From positions 1,161,332 to 1,225,331 of the forward strand of contig QRDG01000240.1 of NCBI GenBank assembly GCA_012064385.1: a stretch of 64,000 nt of DNA. The letters are read 5' to 3'. Positions 24,836 through 37,345 of this stretch are shown piece after piece. The notes below the pieces were generated by a model. It ran no database searches. It saw only the letters and a list, made by a program, of their open reading frames with translations, and was not told the DNA's origin. A program made the position numbers and the translations under genes. The first letter of the stretch is position 1; each line of letters begins with the position of its first letter. Origin of the DNA: Puccinellia tenuiflora. Taxonomy: Eukaryota > Streptophyta > Magnoliopsida > Poales > Poaceae.

Positions 24836-26690
24836 TGAGGTACACTACATATGTATACATGCTTCCAAGGAGACCATCATAGAATGATGTCCCGTTCTCT
24901 GCATACTTAAAAACCACGCGATAACACTAACCCTTAATGGAATATACCTACTTTGTCTTGATTGTGCGGCATGCTGACATTTCGAAACTGTATCACAAAA
25001 ATAAAATCAATTGTCCTATATATAAATATATTTTTAAATACTTTCCCCCTTCTACTAAAATGGTCCATTCATGTTAAATAAAAAACCACATTTCTCAACG
25101 AAGAAGTTTATACTGCAAACTATTGTTCATCTCACAAATATTTTGAAGGGAACATCATTTTCAACTTGTTCAGGAACATCATTTTCTATCAAAATATGTC
25201 TTGTTATCTACGAAAATGGTCATGTGTGTCAAAATAAAATTAACTTCTCGACAGAAAAAAACTTTCCACGAATTCTTTTTTCTAAATATGTTTATAGTAT
25301 GTAAATATGTTAATGTCTCTGTGATATGTGTTAGTGTCTCCGAAAAAATGTTCAGTAGCATCAAATATGGGAAAAAAGTGTACAAGGACTAGGATAGGGA
25401 TGTATTGATGAGATGATGTGTTCATCAAGACTCGTTAGCATTATAGCCCATATTGTTAAGCTCTTTATGGATAATGATGAAAAACAACAAGATCAAATTG
25501 GATTGTTAATTATGTGCTCTTGAGCCCTAGCGAGCTGCTCGTTAAGAATCTAAATATGTTACATGCATACAACAAAAATGCATCGGGATTCAGAAAATTT
25601 TGGTTAAGTACTAAATACACGCATCATGCAGAGTAGACCTGCGTACAATCATTTGGGATATGTCCGAGTAGGCATACATGTCTACTTGATTATCCCATGA
25701 ATACTTGATTAGCCCACGAAGATAAAAATATATACACATGGCAGCTCCACTTCATGATGGGCTCCAAGTTGGCGCGATTAGATAGCCTAGCGAGTAGCTC
25801 GTTTAGCTTGTTGATGTTAACAAATGTATGTGGAGGTACACTACATGTGGATACATGCTTCCAAGGAGAAAATCATAGAATAAAGTATCTTTGTATACTC
25901 CAAAACCACGCGATAACACTGACCCTTAACGAATTGTACGTTCTTTGTCTTGATTGTGCGGCATGCTGATATTTTGAAAACGTATCACAAAAATGAAATC
26001 AACTATATTATATACAAATATTGTTCAAATACGGTTCCCCTTCTATTAAAATGGTTAATTCATGTTAAATAAAATACCACATTTCTCACAGGAAAAGTTA
26101 AGGCCGCAAACTATCAGCTAATAAGATATTTTGTAGGGAACATCATTTTGAACTTGTTTGGGAACATCATTTTCCATCAAAATATGTCGGTCATCCATGA
26201 AAATGGTCATGTGTGTCAAAAAAGATTCAACTTGTCCATAAAAGGTAAAAACATTTTCTACGAACTATTATTTTTTAATATTATGTAAATCCCACAAATA
26301 TGTTAGTGTCTCCGACAAAAATCTTCAGTAGCATCAAGTATGTTGAGAATAAGTGTATGAGGACAACGATAGGGCTGAAATAACGAGATACTCGGCTCAT
26401 TAAGACTCATGAACATTATGGCTCATGTTGTTAAGCTCTTTAAGGATAACAATAAAAAAAACAAGATAAAATTGGATCGCTAATTATGTGCTCGCGAGCC
26501 CCAGCGAGCTGCTCGTAAGAAGCTAAACATGTTACACGCATACAACATAAATGCATCAGGATTTAGAAAATGTTGGTTAAGTACTTCATACATGCATCAG
26601 GCAGAGTAGACATGCTTACAAGTATTTGGGATGTGTCCGAGTAGGCATACATGTCTACTTGATTGCATATTTTGGGGGTTCCTTTTTCAA
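24836..26690. repeat. Direct tandem repeat, about 0.95 kb per unit (copy B)
   Basis: Two units begin with GAGGTACACTACAT at about 24837 and 25833 and parallel those of copy A. There is no coding evidence. Copy B has a few small indels relative to A, for example near 25690-25740. Confidence 0.75.
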
Positions 26691-26829
26691 CATTTCTTTC
26701 CCGCCAAGTGGGAACACAGCTTATTTTGGTTCTGGATTTAGCTTCACCTTGTTACTTTTCGGGATCGGGTGTTTCCACTTCTCATCGTAGTACCCGATTT
26801 GTCTTGATTGGTGATTGATAAGAAGTTTA

Positions 26830-28145
26830 ATGCTGGTTGTTTTTGGTAAGGCTGGATAACTCCATTCCATTTCTTGTTTCCTACTGTACTGTGACTAGCT
26901 GGCCGGAATGTTTAGGACCGTAACAAGTCCACGGGTGAACCAGCTAGCCGAACTTTTGTCTTTCCCTCTCTAATAGCTATTGTCTTCATTGTAAAATTTG
27001 TTCTATTCGCAAAACTCATTTATTTATCTTTTTATTTCTACAAAATGCTTTTGGGTCGACTACCTTTGTGTGAGGAGCATTTTTTCTGAAAAGGGGATAT
27101 CCCCGACCTCTGCATCAAATTGGTCCATATAGCCTCTTTATTGCGTTATTAAAGATTTTCAAACAAGAATACAATTCGAAGATCACATAAGGTTGAGACA
27201 TGTATCAAGAAGCGGAAAAATATAAATTATGAATGGCCTATGCATTAACATGATAATCTAAGGTCAAGCCGCCAGCCGCATTGGTTGTATAAGTCCCGCA
27301 CAACCATTTTCAGTTCCATACAGTTGCATCCAGAATCTTTGTCTTGCATGCGCTCCATCAACCGGAGAAAGGGCCACATACAGATCCAATACATGACTGA
27401 AGAAATAACCCTACAACAAGATGGAACCTTTGACACATGCCAGCCCAGAGTAAAGGCCAAACACCCACTCGAATTTGAGTTTTATCATTTTAGCAATCCC
27501 ATTTAAACCGATTCCCGAACAAATTTGTTATATTGGTTGGTGGGTGTATTATAAAAGTTCAATTGTACAATACACCTAATAGTATATGCAAAAGGGCAAG
27601 AAATTAAAAAAAATGTATTGTTTTCTCTTTGTCACAAAAACAACACTTCATATTTCCTTTCTAGTTTCTTCTACCAATATTATCATTTGTCAAATTTTCT
27701 TTTTGATGGTGAAATCATGTAAAGATCTTAATTCTGAATGGCACTTTCATTTTTCAGATGTACTTGCGCACATATCACAATTTTCTAATAAATCGATATC
27801 CGCTAACTGATAAAAACCTTAAAGCTCACATTTAGGAGACAAATAGGTCGGTACCAAAGTTCAGGAGATATAAAGGTAGTTCAACTTGTTGGAATTTCTA
27901 GAGTAATTCCAAAAGTTCTGATAGAATTTTACAGGCAACCCGTCTACTCATGATGCCTTATTTTTTTCTATTTGCGTAATAGCTTCATACATTTCCTTCT
28001 CTATGAAGTCAGCTGTAGGAATACTATTTATTCCACCGACTATTAGATTCTCATGTCCCACAATGGTCACTTCATCTTGTTCGAGTTGAAAGATTGTCTT
28101 CCTTCCATTTTACCATTTGCAATAAGATGAAAATATTCATTACTG

Positions 28146-28190
<45 letters not shown>

Positions 28191-28520
28191 CTTCTTGCAC
28201 ATGTTTAATTTGGCACGTTGATCCCAGCTGGAGTCTTCATATATCGTGTCTTAGTATATTTATTTTATCATTTGCTTGCCTCATTGCCTCTCTTTCAGCT
28301 AGACAAAGACGGGGTTTTTTCAGCTCTCCAATCCAACAAGGTCTATTGTATTAAGAATTTGTTGTTTTTCAGTTTTGTAAACAAAACTCTGATTATGATC
28401 GAGCTCGTCCCCTATGAAAGCTCCCCAGGTGACGTATCATTCTGCTATCTCTCCATGGAGCTATTTACAATCGAGACCGACGCCACTGTTGGGCCACCAT
28501 CCCGTAGAAACCATCTTCAG
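26830..28520 (-). mobile_element. Second, older LINE relic with flank (copy B)
   Basis: This matches 9780-11560. The LINE tail is readable at 27460-27245 on the minus strand (MQDKDSGCNCMELKMVVRDL). A deletion of about 60 bases removes the sequence between TTCCACCGAC and TATTAGATTCTC that copy A keeps at about 10980-11090. Confidence 0.7.
28149..28192. repeat. Compound microsatellite (C)n(AC)n (copy B)
   Basis: A run of 28 C is followed by AC units, paralogous to 11194-11237. Confidence 0.9.
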
Positions 28521-28599
28521 GAATGCCACCGTGAAGCAACTTGTTGTCAAGTAACAGTTGCCAAGTGTGGCACTCGGCAAACATGTTGCCAAGTATTTT

Positions 28600-29396
28600 T
28601 AGCCCCTCACTGAGTGCCGCGGGAACTCGTCAATTAGTGGTTGTACATAAAACAATATATAATTCATATTTTTTATTATTCATGTGTTCAGCCCAACTAG
28701 TTTAACATTTCACATGTACTATCTCATTTGATTTACAAATGTCAAAATCATTTTTATAATCATTGAATGATCCTAGTCTTTTAATCACCAAGAGTGTCAG
28801 TCTTAAATACATTCTGAGTGTATAAGAAAGACATAAATTCGAAAATCAGAAAAGAAAAAACATGAAAGATTTAATAGGTTTTCATACGAAAATGTTATTT
28901 TAAGGTTGTTATATATTTTATTATAATTATAAAATAAATTTACGAAAAGTTCTAGGGAGCCATGAAAGCATATCCTATTTTGGACTAGTTTCCTAGGTAA
29001 GCAAAGCAAGCCTGATGCAAGAAAAAAGACCAAGAAAATGTGTCAATATATATTTAACAATTACTATATTCATTGAAAGTGTGAAATTTTTGTTGCTATA
29101 GAAGGTCTTCCAAGTCAAGTCAATATTTTTAGTTTTTTGCCCTTCGCCGAGTGCCACAGGCACACGACAATTACTTAGAAGCCGGTAGTGGTTCTACGGA
29201 AGTCAAAAATACATTTAACTTTTTTTATTTTTTATGTTTGCAATGCAACTCCACTAGTTCAGTATTTCAGATGTACTATTTCATTCTTTATTTTTGTAAA
29301 TGTCGTAATAATTTTTATAATTGTTGGTTAATATGTTGTTTCGACGTCTTCTAGATAAAAGGCTTCACAACGTTTTAGCTGGCTATGTATGAAATA
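28600..29396. other. Decayed AT-rich stretch, end of duplication
   Basis: No gene is seen. The part around 28930-29130 (AAGTTCTAGGGAGCCAT, CAAGTCAAGTCAATATTT) reappears in diverged form at 29640-29765, so an older small duplication reaches past the end of copy B toward the third F-box gene. Confidence 0.5.
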
Positions 29397-29600
29397 CTAA
29401 CTCTGTTTCTAAATATAAGATGTCTTAGCTTTTTTTAGATTCAGATATATCTGGATGCGTTTTAGTGCGTTGGTACACTTTTTTTTTTTTTTGAGAACCC
29501 GCAACAGATCTCATTTTGCTCTGTATGGTACAGTCATTTTACTCCGTATGTAATCTAATTTATAATTTCTAAAACATCTTATATTTTAGAACAGAGGGAA
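29397..29600. mobile_element. Stowaway-like (Thalos type) MITE, degenerate
   Basis: A hairpin-type element is flanked by TA dinucleotides. The left end reads CTCTGTTTCTAAATATAAGA and the right end CTTATATTTTAGAACAGAGG, inverted versions of the common Triticeae Stowaway end. A stretch of T at 29480-29495 and nearby changes show decay. Copy A lacks this region. Confidence 0.7.
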
Positions 29601-30109
29601 TACAATTGAATACGTTTCGAAGGTGTACGAAAGGCACAAATTTTTCAAAATTAATTTATGCAAAGTTCTAGAGAGCCATTGTCAATATGTATTTAATAAT
29701 TACTTTATTATTGAAACTGTGAATTTTTGGTTGTTACAGCCCGTCTTTCAAGTCAAGTCACGATAAATCCTTATTTTTTCTACCCTCTGAATATGTTGTT
29801 GATGAAGCAGTTTCCTTTTGATGCGCCAAAAACAAATTGAATAGAGTTGTCCGGTCTTGTAAAAAATAACAAGTACTACGGAGTATTAAACTGTACGCGT
29901 GTATACCAAGTTCAGCTCGGCTTCCGGCTCCGATACGGAATCCTATAGTTGCGTCCGAACGCGAGCCCCATTGGCGCCTTATTTACTCCCCCTGGTTGGC
30001 CGCCGCTGTGCAGAGAAACACCAGCGATCTTGCAAGCTGCCCAGCAACCAAACCCGGCGATCGGCCCCTTAATTTCCGCATCAGCGCATTAGGAAGGGCC
30101 GGCGAGAGC

Positions 30110-31375
30110 ATGCTTTCACCGAGGGCGCCCACATCGTTTAACAGGCAGCAGATCAGCCAGGAGGAGAATCCGAATGCTATTGTGGCTGTGTCCATGGAGG
30201 GAGATGAAGCAACTTCCGCCCATCTTCCGCCGGACATGTGCCGTCTAATCCGTGATCGCCTCGGCGCCTTCGACATCCTCTCTTTCCCTTTGGTCTGTAA
30301 ACCTTGGGCAGACGTGTACGCCGAGAAACGCCGCCTCCAACCCGGTGCTCCTACCCTGCTCACCTCCCCGTCCGACGGCGGCTGGGAGATCGAACACGAT
30401 TTTCTGCAAGGTATGTTCTTCATCAACAACATCATGTCAAGGGAGGCGTTCCTAGTTGAGGCATCGGAGGGTTTGAGTTATCGGAGCTGGATAGGCGGTA
30501 AAGATGAATGGCTAGTCACCGCTGTTCGAGCAAGCTTCTACGTCGTCGAGCTTCTCAATCCCATCACAGGACAATGCATCCCGTTGCCCGACGATTTGCC
30601 GGCATGGTCGTCATTTGATCGCGTACAGCTATGTCGGACTCCTGCGGAATCAGCCGCCGGTGGTTACTTTGCTATCGCCATATCCAACAACATGTTAGCG
30701 TATACTACGGCCGCCGGGAGTTATCACTGGATCACGTTAGAGAATCCAATAATTGGGCGACGAATGGATTACTCTGATGCTATTATGCATCGAGGTAAAA
30801 TTGTCGCCATTTGTCTCAACGGCGACCTGTGGTCATGGGATTATTTGGACCAAGGATGGAGGAACCCCAAGCTACTGTTGAGTTACTCCGAAGGGCGGCG
30901 ACATTTTGATTCGATTCTTGCCCCATCCGTGAAAGACAATATCCTAATTATTAGCCCGTACGGAGAAGATGGTCCTACTAGATGGGGCCATAGAGGATCA
31001 TGTCGTCATAGCAGCCAATCAAACTTCTTCTTGGTGGACCGGGTTGTGCTTCATGAGGTAGACATTGATGCACAGAGTATAGAAGAAGTTTGTGATATTG
31101 GTGACCGGGCCTTATTTTTAGGGCCAAACTATCCTTTCTATGTTCCGGTGTCGGCGCCCTCGGGAGACTTGAAGAAAAATCATGTGTACATTGCTAATGT
31201 GTCTGATTATGATGTTGTTGCCATCGATCTGGGTCTCAAGGATCTTCCTGGCAATGTCTCCTTGATCAATTATTTTGGGCCATTCAAGCCAAATCAGATA
31301 CCGATGTGGTTCCGACCAGCTTTCCCTAGGCCAACCGCTTGTTTTCCAGGATCTAAGGAAGATGAATTTTGGTAA
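30110..31375 (+). CDS. F-box/DUF295 (KIB1-4 beta-propeller) protein, intact third paralogue
   Basis: This single open exon encodes 421 residues from the first in-frame ATG. A start at 30194 (MEGDEATSAHLPPDMC) is also plausible. The frame stays open upstream to 29996 but without an ATG. The F-box lies near residues 35-75 (LPPDMCRLIRDRL, FPLVCKPWADVYAEK). The C-terminal DUF295 part includes DIGDRALFLGPNYPFYVP and VAIDLGLKDLPGNVSLI. F-box proteins of this type are predicted SCF ubiquitin-ligase subunits; the target is unknown. It is related to copies A and B, lies in the opposite orientation, has no intron where they have one, and keeps the frame where they share a frameshift. Shared 5' and 3' flanks show it arose by DNA duplication. 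This is the only family member here likely to be functional. Confidence 0.88.
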   Translation: MLSPRAPTSFNRQQISQEENPNAIVAVSMEGDEATSAHLPPDMCRLIRDRLGAFDILSFPLVCKPWADVYAEKRRLQPGAPTLLTSPSDGGWEIEHDFLQGMFFINNIMSREAFLVEASEGLSYRSWIGGKDEWLVTAVRASFYVVELLNPITGQCIPLPDDLPAWSSFDRVQLCRTPAESAAGGYFAIAISNNMLAYTTAAGSYHWITLENPIIGRRMDYSDAIMHRGKIVAICLNGDLWSWDYLDQGWRNPKLLLSYSEGRRHFDSILAPSVKDNILIISPYGEDGPTRWGHRGSCRHSSQSNFFLVDRVVLHEVDIDAQSIEEVCDIGDRALFLGPNYPFYVPVSAPSGDLKKNHVYIANVSDYDVVAIDLGLKDLPGNVSLINYFGPFKPNQIPMWFRPAFPRPTACFPGSKEDEFW

Positions 31376-31961
31376 TCGGGTACAATGTTGATCATGAGTC
31401 TAGCCTAGCATGAATAGTAGTTTGTATCTTTATCTTGTAGAAGATCGTACTATGCAACATGTAATAATGCACGACTGTGAGGATATGTGCTAGTGTCTAT
31501 ATCTTGTGTGTGCTTTTTTACGAGATTGCTTATGTGTTTACTATTTTTGTATATATGACAAAATATGCGTGTATGTACTTTTATCTAGTTGTGTAGCCTC
31601 CTTCATGAAACGAAGTTTCTAATAGCAACGCGGTGAACTGGATTGGCACGAAAGTGGAACCTTTAGGTTTTGATGATCTTTTTTTCTTAATCCTAACTGG
31701 ACTTGTACCTCTGAAGTTGTGTGTTAGCCCACAGACTAAATGTCCACTTTGCAAGTTAAGAATAAATGACCTTTTTCTGCAAACTCTCTGAATTGACTGA
31801 TCGGCAGAAGAGTATTAGAATATTGGATAGAATATAGTGAAACAAATATAGACGAGCAAAATGTTACAACAAACATGGCTAGCTGTGTTTGTAGAGCCCG
31901 CGCCACCAAGTAAAGTATTTTCCTACAGGTGACTTTTGTGTGCGCATACAATTTAAGAAGT
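31376..31961. other. 3' region of the intact F-box gene and intergenic DNA
   Basis: Sequence to about 31530 resembles the 3' flank of copies A and B and is the likely 3' untranslated region. Nothing else is recognisable up to the LINE insertion. The 16 bases 31946-31961 are the left target-site duplication of that LINE. Confidence 0.5.
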
Positions 31962-32173
31962 ACCCGTCATGGGTGGCAGCATAATCTGCGCGTTGGGCCG
32001 TCTTCACCATAGGATTATTTCTTGTCGCATGTGACATGTTTTTATTTTCCTATGTGTTTCACTACTCTCTTTCTACAGTCTATCTTTCTTCCCCTTCTTT
32101 TGGCTATGTGCATCCTAGATATTTGATGTAAACTAGTTGAAGTCTAATAAAGCGCTCTTTTTTTGAAAAAAAA
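31962..32173 (+). mobile_element. Severely 5'-truncated LINE with 16-bp target duplication
   Basis: About 212 bases are flanked by the perfect direct repeat ATACAATTTAAGAAGT (31946-31961 and 32174-32189). The insert ends in TCTAATAAAGCGCTC followed by T and A runs, typical of the 3' end of a LINE transcript. No coding part remains. The intact duplication suggests a fairly recent insertion. Confidence 0.85.
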
Positions 32174-32189
32174 ATACAATTTAAGAAGT

Positions 32190-32626
32190 GTTGCAAATCA
32201 AAGAAAAATACTTAACAAGTGTTGCGGTTGTCATTATGTCTATATACATATTAGACCATGGGTAATTGATTGATTTTTTCTTCTGGGAATTATGAGTTAT
32301 GTGTTGATGAATGCATATTCGTTGCAACGTGCATTGTAAATAAGTAATATGTTTTGAGCATAATAAAGTACAGTATTCTTTTTTAACATAAAGTATAGTA
32401 GTAGTAGTTTTTTTTTTTTTGAGATTGTATAGTAGTAGTAGTTAAAATAAGTGCCATGTGGCCTCTTTCTTTCTCTTCAGTTTTTGCTAATGGGCCCTTA
32501 CTATAGCCCGTACGTGACTGGTAGTGGTGGTGGGCTGGCAGCAGTTTCCATAAGCAGGAGCACGGCTCCGTAAATTCCTCACACGCCGCCGCAAAACTCC
32601 TCGACATCCTCCTCTAGGCTCTAGCG
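32190..32626. other. Intergenic DNA with GTA-type microsatellites, upstream of NOP56/58-like gene
   Basis: Short AGT repeats around 32395-32445 flank a run of T. From about 32450 the composition becomes that of a promoter and 5' leader. No clear TATA box was chosen. Confidence 0.4.
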
Positions 32627-34399
32627 ATGCAGCTTCGACCGATGAAGCATCGGCGACGCAGCCTCTCCCCTCCTCCTGCTGCTGCTCCCCCGGCCAAGAA
32701 GCGGCGACGCGAGCACTCTCCGCCTCGTCCGGCGAAGAAGAAGACAAAGCCGGGCGGTGCAGGTGAGCTACTCGCCTGCCGTCATCCTCGTCTCTCCATC
32801 TTCCCTGCCGGCGGTGAGATTTTGGGGGCGCGATTCACGAAACCAATTTGGGTCCGAGCCCACCGACTTGCCCAGTTCGGTAGAGATTCACGAAACCAGT
32901 TTAGTTGGGGGAGGTTTGGCACTGGCTGTGTACGTTACGTTTGCGCGGGTTGTTGTGTTCCATGGAAGGAACAATCCCCTAATTGGGTGGCAACATTTAG
33001 ATGCACTGGGTACAACATTTGCATGATAGCTAGGGTTACTGTGGGCTTGCCGGTGGCAGCAGCGAGCGACCAGATCTGGGAAGGAACGCGTGTTGCGGTG
33101 GCAACTCAGTGGAGGAGAGCACAGCCCGCAGAACGTAGGATCAGATGAGGAGCGGCGATGACGGCCAGCTCGCACACAAGCCCAATGTGGAAGATGACGC
33201 CAATCCATTGTGCCATATTTTGGAGGCCGTCAATCCGGTGTGCTGCGCCAGGGTTGTTCGTAGTAGCCCAGGCGGTGTGTAACAGTAGCGTCCGTCGGCT
33301 TTGCGCCGGCTTCATGCTTGATAGCTCGATTCTATACTCTTTTTTTCTGCATAAGTCTGCTTCACTTCTTGTTTGCAGCTACCAAGACAGGCTTAATGTT
33401 CCTGCTGTTCGAGACGCCCTCTGGCTTCACAATTTTCTATTGTTGTGCGTCGCTCATTGAGGAACCAAATGGCATGGAGGTACTCATATGTTTTCTTGCC
33501 CTTGTCGTCTATGTCATCTACCTAACTTTCTGTTTCCTTCTTGTCTACTCCAGGATCTATGGGATCTCTTCGCTGAGAAAAACTCGGCACACCGTGTTTG
33601 TGACCCGTTCTTTCTTTTGGTTCCCTGTTGATTTGTTGATTGTTATTTCCTTATGTTGCTTCGCACCCCGTTAATCCTAGTACATATCTGGCACCATTAA
33701 TGATTTCATGTTTATTCATTTGCACTGAGGGAGGAACATAGTAGCTGGAAACGGGGAACGGTATGTCGTTCCTCGTACCGGATTAGTCGACTCGGAGACG
33801 GATTCGGGAACGGCGTACGGTTCAGTACTATTCGATCGAGGAAACTCGTACCTGTGTATCAGGTTCAGCGACTCACAACCGGGCGTACATGTATCCGGAC
33901 CATACACTTACCACTCTAGAAACAGCGCACGCCGCCGCCGATTTTCCCCCTCTCCCATCGTTCTCTATTCTGGAACTCCTCGAAGTCCATCGCCATTGAC
34001 TGGAATGGATCCCGTTGGGGAGGGGGCGGTCCATCTCCATTTCCCATGAATTTCTACCCTCTATAAATTACCCATCTAATTGGCCGGATGACGCCTGCGG
34101 CAGTAGTTAGGAGTCAGGACCATAGCTGCTACTCGCAAGAGGCAAGGTCGCACGGACACATGGTCAAAGAGCTCAACGCCTCAGTCTTAGAATTCAGGTA
34201 CATGGTCTCCTTTGATTCTTGCTAAATCTTGTTGTAACAATGAACTGATAGTCATTGCACATCACGTGTTTGTTAATTTGTGTGTGAGACTTGATTTTTG
34301 TTAGGTGCAGACTTAATTTCTGTGAACATGATACTTTTTTTTATTTACATTTTTGTGGGTATGAAAATAATATATCTATGAACTTGTGCATTATTCCGA

Positions 34400-35330
34400 G
34401 AGTGCAATTTAATTAAATGGCAGTGGTTTTCTATGGGTAGTTCCAACAGCTTTAGAAGTTCAGAAACAATTTCCATAGATCTTCTAGGCTGAAACTTAAT
34501 CTATTCATGTGTAAACTTGTTCCTGCTACTCCAAATAGCCCACATCACCGAAACCAGCACAGGCGCATCTGTTTGCTATACTATATGATGATCTAGCACA
34601 TCCCTACTCCATGTCAAAGGGTGCAGATTGGGCATCTTGACACCACACAAATCCAGCGCCTCAGTCCAGAACAGCTTAGCGTGATCACACCGGACAAGAG
34701 CATGATACAAATTCTCCTCCACATGTCCATACATAAGACAATTGCTTACCTGCTTAATATGTCTTCTTCTCAGTTCATAGAATTAAGGTTGGCCGGAAAC
34801 CTTTTAGCACTCTCCACCAGAAAATCCTTATTTTTGGTTGTACTTTCAATTTCCAAAGGGCACGCCAAATATCACCTCCGTCCTGAGAATTGCTTACATC
34901 AATCACAAGTTGTGTCCTTTTCATCAATTCTCTATAAGCTGACTTGACAGAGAACATCCCTGTATTCTCACATGTCATTGATCCGATTTGCACTTTTGTT
35001 ATCAACATGCATAAAAATTATGCAATCATCTGCGAACAACAAATGTGGTATCCATGGTGCTTTGAAGCTCACCCTTATACCACGATCAACCCATCCACCA
35101 TCATAACTTTTCAGCATACACGACTGACCTTCTACACAAAAGAGGAACAAGTATATATGGCGAAATAGGATCACCACTGTCTAATTCATCGCGAAGGAGT
35201 GAACGATGGTAACAAAGCTGCATTAACCTTGACTTGGAAATTAACTGTCGACACACATTTATGATCAAAGAAATCCATCTGTCGACACACATTTCACTCT
35301 CGACAGATTTGACCACGGTTTCACCCCCTC
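34400..35330 (-). mobile_element. LINE fragment in the left arm of the foldback
   Basis: On the minus strand the left arm encodes reverse-transcriptase sequence with the catalytic FADD (IPHLLFADDCIIF, about 35060-35000). It then jumps after a deletion to the zinc-finger region (TGMFSVKSAYRELMKRTQLV, ALWKLKVQPKIRIFWWRVLK) near 34960-34780. The middle section present in the right arm is missing here. Confidence 0.8.
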
Positions 35331-36249
35331 CAGTTGTTCTCTGTATAATTTAAACAATTTGTGTATGTTCTACCTCGGGCTAGTAGAGGTCCGAGACTCA
35401 CGAATAGCAGTTTTGTACTTTTCCTCGTCTCCTTAGCAGATCACAAGATGTCGACTTATTTGTGGATGGAGGAAATGCGTGTGTTGCTAGAAACTGCATT
35501 GTCTCCCTACGACTTGAGACTGAACACTACTGACATGGGTTATGAGGTAGAGCTGCATTTTTTTTCTCTTCAGACACTCGCTTACAAAATTGAGGATCTT
35601 TTCTTAACCTTTGTCTCGCTAGACCTGTAGGGTCTGTTGGATTTAGCGGAATTCATAGGAAATATCAACACCGGCTTGCTGATGAAACTATTTCAGCATG
35701 TGTGAAAAAGTGGTCAATTGCAGTTCTGATCAAACATAAGAGGATGAGTGGTGTTCATAGGCAATGTCAACACCAGGCAGACTGAACACCACTCATCCTC
35801 TTCTGTCTGGTCAGAACTGCAATTAACCACTTTTTGCACACAGGCTGAAATAGTTTCATCAGCAAGGCCGGTGTTGACATTGCCTATGAATTCGGCTAAA
35901 GCCAACATGCCCTAGTCGTATAGCAAGACAAAGGTTAAGAAAATATCCTCAATTTTGTGAGCGCGTGTTTGAAGAGGAAAAAATGCATCTCTACCTCATA
36001 ACCCATGTCACTAGTGTTCAGTCTCAAGTCGTAGCGAGACGGTGCAGTTTCCAGCATCACACGCATTTCCTCCATCCACGAATAAGTGGACATTTTGCGA
36101 TCTGCTAATTAACGAGATGAGTAAAAGTACAAAAATTGTTGTTTGTGAGTCTATGGCCTCTACTAGCCCAAGATAGCACATACACAGTATGTTGAAATTA
36201 TACAGAACAACCGGAGGGGATGAAACTGTGGCCAAATCCGTTGAGAGTA

Positions 36250-37345
36250 AAATGTGTGTCGACAGATGGATTTCTTTGATCATGAAATGTGCGTCGACTG
36301 TTAATTTCCAAGTAGGTTAATGGAGCTTTGTTAGCATCGTCACTCCTTGGCGAGGAATTAGGCAGAGTGATCCTATTTCGCCATACTTGTTCCTCTCTTG
36401 TGTGGAGAAGGTCTGTCGTGTATGCTGAAGAGTTATGATGGTGGATGCGTTGATCGTGGTATAAGGGTGAGCTTCAAAGCACCATGGATATCACATTTGT
36501 TTTTTGATTGCATGATTTTTATGCGTGCTGATAACAGAAGTGCAGATCGGCTCAATGACATCCGGTTAAATTACAGCATTTGCTCTTTCCAAAGTGTGAA
36601 TAAGCAAAAAGGTTCCATCTATTTCAACCCTAATTGTGATGATCATATCATGGACTACCTACTACTTCTGGACGGGTCACGGAAGTTCAGTTTGCTCATT
36701 TAAAGGAGCGAGCACAATCCATCTTGTAGGGGTGGTGTGGAAAGCATATATCTTGTGCGGCAAAAGAGGTATTAATTAAAGCAGTGATCCAAGCTCTGCC
36801 ACCACCCTATTATATGAGTTGTTCAAACTCACAAAAGGCTTGTGCAAGAGGATTTTGGCTATCATAGCCCAATTTTGGTGGGCTGGTTGGACAAGAAAGG
36901 GTTGCATTGGCAATCCTGGGAAAAATTAGCAGTACCGAAAGCCGAAGGGGGTCTTGGGTTTATAGACTTCAAAACGTTCAATGATGCTCTGTTAGCAAAA
37001 CGGGTTTGGAGGCTGTTGGAGCATCCAGATAGTCTGTGTGCACGTGTACTAAAAGGTAGATACTATCTTGAAGGGGGTGTGCTGTCAGCTAGTTGTCGTT
37101 GAGTGCATCACCAACATGGCGTGCAATATCAAATATCAACGTGATGTGGGCTATTTGGAGTACCAGGAACAAGTTTACACATGAAGAGATTAACTATCAG
37201 CCTAGAAGATCTATGGAAATTGTTTCTGAACTTCTAAAGCTGTTGGAACTACCCATAAAAAACCATTGCCATTTAATTAAATTGGAATCTCGGAATAATG
37301 CACAAGTTCATAGATATAATATTTTCATACCCTCAAAAGTGTAGA
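36250..37345 (+). mobile_element. LINE fragment in the right arm of the foldback
   Basis: The plus strand encodes the same LINE as the left arm. Here the catalytic ADD residues are deleted (SHLFFDCMIFMRADNRSADR), while the section after the reverse transcriptase is kept (GLHWQSWEKLAVPKAEGGLG, LAKRVWRLLEHPDSLCARVL). The zinc-finger part is deleted and the tail (MWAIWSTRNKFTHEEINYQP) remains. The two arms have complementary losses. Confidence 0.8.

Larger units (their letters stand above)
13629..29251. repeat. Tandem segmental duplication, copy B
   Basis: This is the second copy of the unit that begins before position 1. Homology with copy A runs to the shared words TTTGCAATGCAACTCC (12242-12257 in A, ending near 29252 in B). 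The copies then part: A continues into a CACTA-type terminus and B continues with ACTAGTTCAG. Copy B is longer because it carries a 3148-bp CACTA element and a duplicated exon region. The homology may start somewhat before 13629; the window cannot show it. Confidence 0.92.

Noticed and set aside
29996..30109. Longer start for the intact F-box gene at 29996
   Set aside because: The codon at 29996 is TTG, not ATG; the first in-frame ATG is 30110.
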